A DNA stretch of 64,000 bases from Saprospiraceae bacterium (lineage in GTDB: Bacteria > Bacteroidota > Bacteroidia > Chitinophagales > Saprospiraceae). The stretch covers positions 367,079 through 431,078 of the forward strand of contig JADJYQ010000007.1 of NCBI GenBank assembly GCA_016719615.1, given 5' to 3'. Below are positions 1 to 7,795 of the stretch, one piece after another. The position numbers and the translations under genes were made by a program. Below the pieces are notes generated by a model, which had not been told where the DNA came from, did not search any database, and worked only from the letters and a program-made list of their open reading frames with translations. Position 1 is the first letter of the stretch. The number at the start of each line of letters is the position of its first letter.

Positions 1-373
1 ATTTATTCAATGAGGCCATCAAATGATTTAATGAAATTCAAAAGGAAAATTTTCAAAATGCACACATTGGAATGCTTGTCTAGACTTCATTAATAGAAAG
101 CCAAATTCCTTGAGGAGGATAGCAGGCTGTTGACCTATTTAAAATATCGAATCATGGCTAAATCATCAAAAAAGCTTCAGCCTTTGACTTGGGCCCTTTT
201 TAGTTTGAGGAACTGCTGGTTATTCCACTGATTTTTGGCAAAGGGCAGATTTTCAAAATTTTACAATAAAAATAAATGGGAATCCTATTACCTTTGCAAA
301 CCTTAAAAAAATGCTTTTTAAGCTGGTTTTTTACATCTAATTATTTGAACATCAATATATTAAAGATTCGATT
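1..373. other. intergenic, no gene recognised
   Basis: AT-rich stretch ahead of the PpiD-like gene. I see no open frame with coding character, no RNA gene and no clear terminator. A full TTTG/TAnnTTTG promoter pair could not be placed before the start at 374. Confidence 0.6.
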
Positions 374-2500
374 ATGGGAATGATTGCTAGTATCCGTAAA
401 CGTTTGTGGGTTGTAACTGTACTTATGGCCCTCGCACTTGTAGGTTTTATTGTGATGGATATGACATCCGGAGGGTCTGCTTCTTTATTCAATAATCCAG
501 ATTCTGTAGGTAAAGCAGCTGGTCAGGATTTGAGTTGGAGAGAATTTCAGAATACTGAACGCGTTTTATATGCCAATTCAGAAGTTGACTACTTTGGACG
601 AAAAGATTATCTCTGGAACCAGTTTGTGGAAAAAAGTATCCTGGAAGCTGAGGCAAAACATACCGGCACAGGCATCAGTGAAGGCGAAATGCAGGAATTG
701 CAGTTCGGTTACAATTTATCACCTATCATTCAGCGGAATTTTACGGACCCAAATACCGGCGCGATCAATCGCGAACAATTAAACGTTTTTAAACAAGGCC
801 TTGAGGATGAAAGTCTTGACCCCAGACTTAAGGACTTTTGGTTGGTCCAGGAAAAAGAAGTGAATAAAGACCGCATGCACTCGAAATTAAACAACCTCGT
901 TGCTAAATCTCTGTACATGCCCAATTTTATGGTCGAACGCAACCAATACGAAAGTAACTACAGACTTGATTTTGCCTATGGAGTGATTCCTTACAACGCC
1001 ATCGATGAGGAGGAAATAAAAATAGAAGAAAGTGATTATGAAGCGATGCGTAAGGAAAAGGAAGCGTCCATTCGCACAGAAGAAGAAACCCGTACCGTTA
1101 AATTGGCAATTCTGGAAATTATCCCAACGTCCGAAGATAGTGCAACACTAAGAGAAGCAATAGCCTCTAAAATAGATGCTTTTCAAACGAGTACCAACGA
1201 TTCCAGTTTTATTATCAGCAATTTAGGTACTTGGGAAGATGCATACAAACAAGCTTTTGAGTTAAATCCGGCCATTCAGGATACACTTTTCAAAATTCCG
1301 GTGGGTTCTGTTTATGGCCCTTACATTGACAATGGAGAATACAGGATTTCAAAAGTCCTGAACAGAAAAGCAATTCCTGATTCTGTAAAAGCAAGCCATA
1401 TTCTCATCCGTGTTCAAACAAGAGAACAATACTTATCTGCAGTGAGCTTATTGGATAGCATTTCCAATTTAGTAAAAAATGGTACTTCAGGTTTTGATTC
1501 ACTTGCCATGAAATTTAGCCAAGATCAAGGATCAGCTATAAAAGGTGGCGATTTAGGATATACCACAAAAGGCAAAATGGTCAAACCATTTAATGATGCT
1601 ATTTTTTATCAAATGAAAAAAGGTGAACTCAAAATTGTACTCTCACAATTTGGATTACACCTAATATATTTGGAAGATGCTGCTTACAATAATAACACCA
1701 TAGAAGTGCATCTTGGAACCATAGGCGAAACAATTCTCCCGGGTGAACAAGTTGCCAATAGTTTATACGATTATGCCCAAACGCTGATTCAGGAAAACAG
1801 AACACTTTCAGCTTTAGAAGAAGCGCTCAATAAAGAAGGAAAATACAAATTGGAAGTTGCCGGAAATTTATTTGAAAATACTTATCAAATTGCTACGATC
1901 GGGGCTTTTTCAAATAATACTGCCAGAGATATTGTGCGCTGGGCATTTGCAAAATCTACCAATGAAGGGGATGTAAGCCCAGAAGTTTATAGTATTCAGG
2001 AAGAAGTCAAAAAGTACACTCACAAATATGTCATTGCTGGTTTGTCAGAAATTGTTCCAAAGGGTATAGCTTCGATTGAACCATTCCGCAATCAGTTTAA
2101 GAATGAAATCCTCAAGCGCAAACGCTATGAGAAGATCAAAAATAAAATAGGAAATGTTACGGATCTTACTCTTGTCCTCGGCGAATACACTTTAAATACA
2201 ATAGATACTGCAATTAATATTTCTCCATTTAGCGGTTATATTACAAATTATGGAGAAGAATCAAAAGTCATTTCGAATCTCACAAAATTGGAAGAAGGTC
2301 AGACTTCACAGCCGCTTATGGGCGAAAAGGGTGTTTTCGTTTGTAAAGTTCTTAAGAAAAACATTCCTCCACCTTTAGCAAATCTCGATGCCTTCCGTGC
2401 GTTTTATGTGCATCCTGCGAAAAATGTAGTCATGAATTATATCATGCCTTCTCTCAAAAAGAAATATAAGGTTGCCGATAATAGGAGCAAATTTTTCTAG
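374..2500 (+). CDS. PpiD-like membrane-anchored peptidylprolyl isomerase (SurA N-terminal/rotamase)
   Basis: Periplasmic folding factor of the PpiD/SurA type, expected to chaperone and isomerise Xaa-Pro bonds in outer-membrane and secreted proteins. The 708-residue product has a short basic start, one membrane segment at about residues 9-31 and a long periplasmic part. A parvulin rotamase domain lies at about 337-437 (SHILIRV at its start, GGDLGYTTKGKMVKPF in its core). Flanking alpha-rich regions match the SurA-like chaperone parts of PpiD. Length is in the usual range for Bacteroidota PpiD proteins. A second in-frame ATG two codons downstream (MIASIRKR) is equally plausible. A strong hairpin terminator follows, so it is probably a single-gene transcript. 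Family assignment is firm; client proteins are unknown. Confidence 0.9.
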   Translation: MGMIASIRKRLWVVTVLMALALVGFIVMDMTSGGSASLFNNPDSVGKAAGQDLSWREFQNTERVLYANSEVDYFGRKDYLWNQFVEKSILEAEAKHTGTGISEGEMQELQFGYNLSPIIQRNFTDPNTGAINREQLNVFKQGLEDESLDPRLKDFWLVQEKEVNKDRMHSKLNNLVAKSLYMPNFMVERNQYESNYRLDFAYGVIPYNAIDEEEIKIEESDYEAMRKEKEASIRTEEETRTVKLAILEIIPTSEDSATLREAIASKIDAFQTSTNDSSFIISNLGTWEDAYKQAFELNPAIQDTLFKIPVGSVYGPYIDNGEYRISKVLNRKAIPDSVKASHILIRVQTREQYLSAVSLLDSISNLVKNGTSGFDSLAMKFSQDQGSAIKGGDLGYTTKGKMVKPFNDAIFYQMKKGELKIVLSQFGLHLIYLEDAAYNNNTIEVHLGTIGETILPGEQVANSLYDYAQTLIQENRTLSALEEALNKEGKYKLEVAGNLFENTYQIATIGAFSNNTARDIVRWAFAKSTNEGDVSPEVYSIQEEVKKYTHKYVIAGLSEIVPKGIASIEPFRNQFKNEILKRKRYEKIKNKIGNVTDLTLVLGEYTLNTIDTAINISPFSGYITNYGEESKVISNLTKLEEGQTSQPLMGEKGVFVCKVLKKNIPPPLANLDAFRAFYVHPAKNVVMNYIMPSLKKKYKVADNRSKFF

Positions 2501-2530
2501 TTTTGTCAACTCATTAAAATGAACATTTGA

Positions 2531-2563
2531 AGCCCGGGTACATAGTGTCCGGGCTTTTTTTTT
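2531..2563 (+). terminator. rho-independent terminator of the ppiD-like gene
   Basis: Stem AGCCCGG (2531-2537) / CCGGGCT (2549-2555) with an 11-nt loop, followed by nine T. It lies 30 nt after the stop of the PpiD-like gene. Confidence 0.85.
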
Positions 2564-2609
2564 GATGCCCACTCAACAATGATATCGGTTTTTTATCGTT
2601 ATAGCCATT

Positions 2610-3233
2610 ATGAAAAGTTCGATTGTTGGATTTAGCTTGTTGAGTATCCTATTCCTGATTTCGTGTAAAGGGATCAAACAGGTCGAAACCAAATATGAAA
2701 ATGGCCGGACCTTCGAAAGTTATAGCATTCGTTTAGAAGGAAAGGACAGCATTCGCGAAGGTTCCTACAAGAGATTTGATGATGGTGGAAATATATTGGA
2801 AGAATGCATTTATCTAAATGGGAAAATTCATGGTCTTCGGAAAATGTATTTGGATGGAAAACTGATTAGCGAAGAAACCCGCGATCAGGATAAATACCAA
2901 GGCCCATTTAAAGCTTACCACAACAATGGCGCAGTTCAGCTCGAGGCTGAATATATAAATGATGAAATGACCGGATTGGTCAAGGTTTATTATCCTCATG
3001 GCGGATTAAAAGAAACCGTTACATTTGATAAAAATGTTGAAATGGGACCATTCAAAGAATACCATGAAAATGGCAGATTAAAAGCTGAAGGGGTATATCA
3101 CCAGTTTGAAGGTCCTGTTGAACATGGTGAATTGAAATTGTACGATACCAGCGGTATTCTGATTAAAATAATGCAATGCGACATGGGTAAATGTTCAACA
3201 ACATGGAAAAAAGATTCACTCATTATAAACTAA
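2610..3233 (+). CDS. MORN-variant repeat lipoprotein
   Basis: 207-residue protein with a lipoprotein signal (ISCK lipobox, Cys at about residue 19) followed by repeated units of the type YhNGaxxxEaxYxndxxxGxxKxYyxxG. These are MORN_2/YwqK-type repeats, at least five from about residue 30 to 185. YwqK-like repeat proteins are widespread in Bacteroidota as surface or envelope lipoproteins without a known enzymatic activity. Its 3' end overlaps the porQ reading frame by about 30-43 nt, so the two genes are probably cotranscribed. No specific function can be assigned from sequence. Confidence 0.75.
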   Translation: MKSSIVGFSLLSILFLISCKGIKQVETKYENGRTFESYSIRLEGKDSIREGSYKRFDDGGNILEECIYLNGKIHGLRKMYLDGKLISEETRDQDKYQGPFKAYHNNGAVQLEAEYINDEMTGLVKVYYPHGGLKETVTFDKNVEMGPFKEYHENGRLKAEGVYHQFEGPVEHGELKLYDTSGILIKIMQCDMGKCSTTWKKDSLIIN

Positions 3234-4267
3234 TTTTTATCTGTATTTTCTCTACCGGTTTGGTGTTTAGCCAAACAGGTGGTCAACACATTTACCAATT
3301 TATGAATACCTCACCTGGCGCACGCATAAGTGCTTTAGGTGGAATGCCCATATCGTGGCGGGCCAATGATCCGGCAGCAGTTTATTTAAATCCTTCACTC
3401 TTAAATACTGAGATGAGTGGTGCTCTTCATTTTTCAAGCTTGTCCTATTTCTCTGATATTTCATTTGGGCATTTTAGTTATACACATGGCCTGGACAGCG
3501 CAGATATTGCTTTACAGCTTGGCATCCACTATGCAAATTATGGGGATATTACGCGCACAGACCCATTCGGTAATTCAAATGGAAGTTTTAAAGCATCTGA
3601 TTCGGATATTTATCTTGCGGCTTCAAAAACAATCAAAGAACGCATTCAGCTAGGAGCCAGTCTTCATTATATATCTTCAAGTCTCGATTTATATTCATCA
3701 CAGGGATTGAGTTTAAATGCCGGAGTTTCTTATTTCAATCCTGAAAAAAAATTCGGCTTGAGTCTTTTGTTTAAGCACCTAGGATTTCAATTAAGTAAAT
3801 ACCATCAGACTTCAGAAAAACTACCATTTGAAGTCCAACTAGCATATTCTAAAAAATTAAAACATTTACCACTGATCTATCACATCGGAATTCAACATCT
3901 TCAAAAATGGAATGTGCGTTATGACGATCCTGATTTGCAGGATGATGGTGTTCTTTTTGGCGATACCAATGAAGACAGCGATTTTTCAAAATCGTTTTCA
4001 AATGCACTTAGGCACTTTGTATTTGGCGTTGAGTTAAATATTGGTAAAAAAGAAAATTTCTCGTTGCGTTTTGGATATAACAATCTTCGCAATCGCGAAC
4101 TATCTCTGGCTGACTACAGAAGTTTGTCCGGTCTTTCCGGTGGTTTCGGAATTAAAATCTACAAATTCAAATTCGATTACTCCTATGCATCCTACCACAT
4201 AGCCGGTGGCAGTAGCCAAATCAGCATCAGCACGAATTTGAATCATTTTTTCGGAAAAGAAATATAG
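3203..4267 (+). CDS. porQ: type IX secretion system protein PorQ
   Basis: Outer-membrane beta-barrel protein of the PorV/FadL-like fold, needed for surface delivery of T9SS cargo in characterised Bacteroidota. After a signal peptide (IFICIFSTGLVFSQ region) comes the diagnostic start TGGQHIYQFMNTSPGARIS followed by ALGGMP, then alternating beta strands to the C terminus. The ATG at 3203 (MEKRFTHYK) is preferred over the in-frame ATG at 3191 because the shorter form leaves a normal signal peptide; both overlap the upstream lipoprotein gene. Its presence fits the many T9SS-sorted proteins in this window. Length (about 354 residues) is normal for PorQ. Confidence 0.85.
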   Translation: MEKRFTHYKLIFICIFSTGLVFSQTGGQHIYQFMNTSPGARISALGGMPISWRANDPAAVYLNPSLLNTEMSGALHFSSLSYFSDISFGHFSYTHGLDSADIALQLGIHYANYGDITRTDPFGNSNGSFKASDSDIYLAASKTIKERIQLGASLHYISSSLDLYSSQGLSLNAGVSYFNPEKKFGLSLLFKHLGFQLSKYHQTSEKLPFEVQLAYSKKLKHLPLIYHIGIQHLQKWNVRYDDPDLQDDGVLFGDTNEDSDFSKSFSNALRHFVFGVELNIGKKENFSLRFGYNNLRNRELSLADYRSLSGLSGGFGIKIYKFKFDYSYASYHIAGGSSQISISTNLNHFFGKEI

Positions 4268-4774
4268 ATTGAGGCTAAAGGGAAAAGACTGAAGGGAAAA
4301 GCTTAAAGTTTGAGTTTAACTAACAAATGTTAGTATTCATTAATTTAGGTCTTGTAAATTTATGATTGTCTGAAGCGGCAATTTCTGATTTCAAGATTTT
4401 ATAAAATAAATTCTTTCTTCAAACAAAACATTCAATAAATATTCACATGATGTTTTCTTTTAGCTTACTTCATTAAAGCGTTTTATTTCATAAGAATCTC
4501 TCATTGCGGGATAGTATCGGGTAACAAGGATTGCCTGCCTCTGTCTGAAACTATAATTTTTGAAACGATATAGGAATCGAATTTTTTTTCTTACAGTCGG
4601 GGGTGTACTAATGTCTATCATTTGCTTACCACATACTCAATATACTTTTACCTAGAATCATCATTTATGAAGGGACTGCAATTTATGGCCTTTTAAATTG
4701 GGAATTGCAAACTGTTAACTGCCAACTACCTTTAGCCTTATAGCCTTTTAGCTTTATGCTTTTAGCTCTTAGCT
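4268..4774. other. intergenic with low-complexity tail
   Basis: About 500 nt between the convergent porQ and phoH genes with no coding frame I can support. The right-hand part (about 4715-4775) is a degenerate run of TTTTAGC/CTTAGC-like units, a kind of low-complexity filler common between genes in this group. No terminator hairpin with a T tract was found. Confidence 0.5.
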
Positions 4775-5755
4775 CTACTCCTCCTCATCTGCCGGCCTAT
4801 TTGCATCGCGTTTGTCGTAGGCTTTTAAGATTTCTTTGACGAGTCGGTGTCGTACTACATCCTCACGATTAAGATAAACAGTTGAAATGCCATAGATATT
4901 TTGCAATAATTTGGTCGCATGCCGCAGCCCTGAGACCTGTTTGTAAGGAAGATCAATTTGAGAGAGGTCGCCCGTTATAATGCATTTTGCAGATGGACCC
5001 AATCTGGTAAGAAACATTTTGAGCTGAAGTGGTGTACAGTTTTGAGCTTCATCTAAAATGATGAATGCATTGTCCAAAGTTCGACCCCGCATGAAAGCAA
5101 GTGGTGCTATTTCTAATACCCGGGTTTCCATAAACTGTTGGAGGCGCTCCGCAGGGATCATGTCATCCAGTGCATCGTAAAGTGGCCTAAGATAAGGATC
5201 AATTTTTTCTTTGAGATCTCCCGGAAGAAAACCTAAACTTTCACCTGCTTCGACCGCCGGACGCGTTAATATAATTTTTTTGACTTCCCTGTTTTTCAAC
5301 GCCCTTACTGCTATAGCTACGGCGGTATAGGTTTTACCGGTCCCCGCTGGACCAATTGCGAAGACCACATCATTTTCGGCACTGGATTCCACCATTATTT
5401 GTTGGTTCTTCGTTTTAGCGTAGATGACTCTTCCATCCCGACCGTGCACTAAGACCATTTTATTCTCATTGGGTCCAACGGGTTGCTGATACGGGCTTTC
5501 TCCTTGTAAGAGATCTTCAACAGCCTGAAAACTTAAGTCTTTTTTATCCCTCAGCATTCTAACCATTGTTTCAACTTTCTCTTTGACAGCTTGGGTATCC
5601 TTCTTCTTGCCCGTAATTTTAATGAGAGAACCTCTTGAAGTAATGATGGTATCCGGATAAGATTTTCGGATCAGATTCAGTTTGCTGTTATTTTCGCCGA
5701 AAAGAGCAACGGGATCCAGATTTTCCAGGGTGAGGATGATTTCACTTTGTGACAA
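4775..5755 (-). CDS. PhoH family ATPase
   Basis: Cytoplasmic P-loop ATPase of the PhoH family (326 residues, normal length), a group linked to RNA metabolism and stress. The N-terminal about 70 residues resemble the KH-like module of PhoH proteins. The ATPase core has Walker A GPAGTGKT at 135-142, the family sequence PAVEAGESLGFLPGD at about 166-180, and Walker B FIILDEAQN at 231-239. The acidic C terminus (DEEE) is typical. In many bacteria phoH lies beside ybeY; here ybeY is 25 kb away. Family is certain; the precise role is not established. Confidence 0.92.
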   Translation of the reverse strand: MSQSEIILTLENLDPVALFGENNSKLNLIRKSYPDTIITSRGSLIKITGKKKDTQAVKEKVETMVRMLRDKKDLSFQAVEDLLQGESPYQQPVGPNENKMVLVHGRDGRVIYAKTKNQQIMVESSAENDVVFAIGPAGTGKTYTAVAIAVRALKNREVKKIILTRPAVEAGESLGFLPGDLKEKIDPYLRPLYDALDDMIPAERLQQFMETRVLEIAPLAFMRGRTLDNAFIILDEAQNCTPLQLKMFLTRLGPSAKCIITGDLSQIDLPYKQVSGLRHATKLLQNIYGISTVYLNREDVVRHRLVKEILKAYDKRDANRPADEEE

Positions 5756-5888
5756 TTAATGATATTTTAGGTGTTGATAAATAATAGATTACAAATATGC
5801 GTTTTAAAATGGATTTATTCAAAATTTCTGAAACTAAAAATTCGATTCCTGTTATTTTTACAATTATTTAATCTCAGGTATACAAAAT

Positions 5889-6173
5889 ATGGTCACTCGA
5901 ATAGTAAAAATGTGCTTCCGTGAATCTGAAATAAATAATTTTAAAAATTTATTCGAACAAGTAAAACTGCCCATACTATCCTGTGAAGGTTGCATTTCTG
6001 TAAAATTACTTCAATCAAAAGATGAACCCCAATTCATTTTCACCCTCAGCAAATGGAATGAGGAAAAGGATCTTGAAAATTATCGTCAATCTGAATTATT
6101 TCTCAACACATGGAAGATAACCAGGTTAATGTTTGAAGGGAAAGCGGAGGCCTGGACCTTGTATGATCTTTAA
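5889..6173 (+). CDS. small ABM-fold protein (antibiotic biosynthesis monooxygenase-like)
   Basis: 94 residues matching the dimeric alpha/beta barrel ABM fold: a start of the type VTRIVKMCF, a central GCISVKLLQ strand, then FTLSKWNEEKDLENYR with the conserved Trp and the helix that follows. The family includes quinol monooxygenases and heme-degrading enzymes as well as many proteins of unknown role. No cofactor-specific residues let me choose among these. It is divergent from phoH and upstream of the NO-reductase remnant with no close coupling. Confidence 0.7.
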   Translation: MVTRIVKMCFRESEINNFKNLFEQVKLPILSCEGCISVKLLQSKDEPQFIFTLSKWNEEKDLENYRQSELFLNTWKITRLMFEGKAEAWTLYDL

Positions 6174-6402
6174 ACACACCAGGCAATAATATTGGCAATC
6201 TTTCTGAGTATTAGGCAGCCATGTGGACTTTTCCGCTCGCTTAAATCAAAATAAATTTAGATTCTGTTCTAGTTTCATTTTATTGCTAAAAAATTTGCTG
6301 GCTTCAATTTAATTAAAGGTTTGTTAGTCTTAAATATATTAAGAGTTACTTGTCGCAATTATACTTTGATGGGATTTATTGTTAAAAAGAATAACACTCG
6401 GG

Positions 6403-6843
6403 ATGAAAACAAATAATTGGCGGAGTTCGCTCATTTTTATCTTCATCATCAGCCTTCTCGGCTAGGTATGATCAGCTTTCAAACTTATGTCAAGCACCGC
6501 CTATTTGCGGTTTCAGAGTCCAACGGGGAAATGTATTGATTAATCAAAAAATGATTGAACGCAGACAAGAAGTATTCCACCAAAAAGCATTGATGAAATG
6601 CGTTAGCTTTTTCGGAGATAGTGCTCAACGTGGTCCAAATTTTACAGCAAAGCGCTCCGGAACGTCAGTGTATTTTCGAATGATTTTTACATTGCTAGAG
6701 CAAAAAATAAAACCGGAAAAGACCCCAATCAAAATGAAATCAAACAACTCAACGAACAAGTCAAAAATGAATTGAAACAAAATCAATTCAATGAAAAAAT
6801 TCAATTGGTAAAGCTCACTCCTGCACAGGATTTTACTATTTAA
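6403..6843 (+). pseudogene. decayed 5' fragment of quinol-dependent nitric oxide reductase (qNor/NorZ)
   Basis: The region reads as the first about 140 residues of a qNor in pieces. MKTNNWRSSLIFIFIIS then LLG and a stop (6403-6465) is a cytoplasmic start plus first membrane helix. ISFQTYV and AVSESNGEM follow in another frame. MIERRQEVFHQKALMK, then FFGDSAQRGPNFTA and TSVYF (from 6536) match the qNor periplasmic signature GQxxFxxxxLMxxGSxxGxGaxRGPDFTA. A further frameshift leads to NDFYIARAKNKTGKDP and on to a stop at 6841. Key residues have changed (RG to RR, YGS to CVS). The roughly 600-residue catalytic part with the heme-binding helices is missing. It sits just upstream of an Rrf2 regulator of NsrR type, as a working norZ might. 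Identity rests on these motifs; a similarity search would settle it. Confidence 0.75.
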
Positions 6844-7071
6844 AATTTCGTTCAGGTAAAAAATTCGAAACTGGATTCTCTATACAAGTATTCAATATTT
6901 TGATTTTGCAATAAAAAAAATTGATTCTTCATTAGAGACCTTGTTTTTTTAATACCTCTGCTTCATTAACAAGTTTAAATATCCAATGCTAACTTTGAAT
7001 AAGAAAATGAATATGGATTCAGATAACTTCAACCTTCAGGAATATTAAGGGAATTTCAGTAAACCAAAGGG

Positions 7072-7106
7072 GTTGTGGCAGAAAAACCAATTTCTGACTA
7101 TATTTG
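7072..7106 (+). promoter_or_regulatory. candidate promoter of the first rrf2 gene with overlapping inverted repeat
   Basis: GTTG at 7072-7075, 23-nt spacer, TATATTTG at 7099-7106, fitting the Bacteroidota promoter form TTTG/TAnnTTTG at its upper spacing limit. A perfect inverted repeat TATTTGG (7101-7107) / CCAAATA (7119-7125) covers the -7 box and probable start of transcription, a good place for autorepression. The ATG follows at 7136. Confidence 0.45.
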
Positions 7107-7135
7107 GGATTGAATCAGCCAAATAGTATTTCTCC

Positions 7136-7567
7136 ATGCGCACACTTTCAAAAGCCACGATCTATTGTTTAAGAGCCCTGATCTATGTGGCATCTAAAAA
7201 CGAAAAAGAAAAGTATATCAACATTGGGGAGATCTCAGAAGAACTCAATATTTCATTTCATTTTCTGACCAAAACCTTTCAGGTCCTTACCCAACATGAC
7301 TTATTGGCCTCACACCGCGGACCACATGGCGGCATTTTGCTTAAAAAACCCATGGAGGAAATCTTTCTCATCGATATTGTTCATATACTTGAAGGGGAAG
7401 ATTTTTTTGAAAAATGCCTTTTGGGTTTGCCCGGCTGCGGATCGCACGAACCTTGCCCCGTTCATAATTTCTGGAAAAATGTGAAAGGCTCGCTTCAGAA
7501 AGAATTTGAGGAAACCTCACTCGCAGACCTCGCTAGTAATATCAAATCGAAAAAAATGCGTATCTGA
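7136..7567 (+). CDS. Rrf2 family transcriptional regulator (NsrR/IscR-like)
   Basis: 143-residue winged-helix regulator of the Rrf2 family. The DNA-binding part covers about residues 1-75 with the family sequence RGPHGGILLKKP in the wing. Three cysteines, C94, C101 and C107 (CLLGLPGCGSHEPC), form the usual cluster-binding set with C-x6-C-x5-C spacing, so an iron-sulfur cluster sensing NO or redox state is likely. Its neighbours are a dead NO reductase fragment upstream and the anaerobic RNR operon downstream. This suggests it once controlled NO detoxification and may still respond to NO or low oxygen. A second Rrf2 gene with identical cysteine spacing lies by the nos cluster at 62574. Ligand and targets are inferred. 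Confidence 0.85.
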   Translation: MRTLSKATIYCLRALIYVASKNEKEKYINIGEISEELNISFHFLTKTFQVLTQHDLLASHRGPHGGILLKKPMEEIFLIDIVHILEGEDFFEKCLLGLPGCGSHEPCPVHNFWKNVKGSLQKEFEETSLADLASNIKSKKMRI

Positions 7568-7664
7568 TGCCATTTTGATCTTACCAAATTTTATTTTTTC
7601 TGTAATTTACTGGTTATCTGATATTTATATTCGATTAAAATATTAAAAAAAAATATCATATATA

Positions 7665-7696
7665 TTTAAGACTATTTGATCTTTTTTATATATTTG
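7665..7696 (+). promoter_or_regulatory. candidate promoter of the nrdD operon
   Basis: TATATTTG at 7689-7696 matches the Bacteroidota -7 box exactly. TTTA at 7665-7668 (one mismatch from TTTG) lies 20 nt upstream. This would give a leader of about 90 nt before nrdD. The surrounding 130 nt are very AT-rich. Confidence 0.4.
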
Positions 7697-7795
7697 TGCA
7701 TACTAATTTGATATAATTTACCATTCAGCGTGATTCTGATATGTATGACAAGGGTCACGGGATGAATTTATTGAGAAAGTTTAATTGCCCAAACT

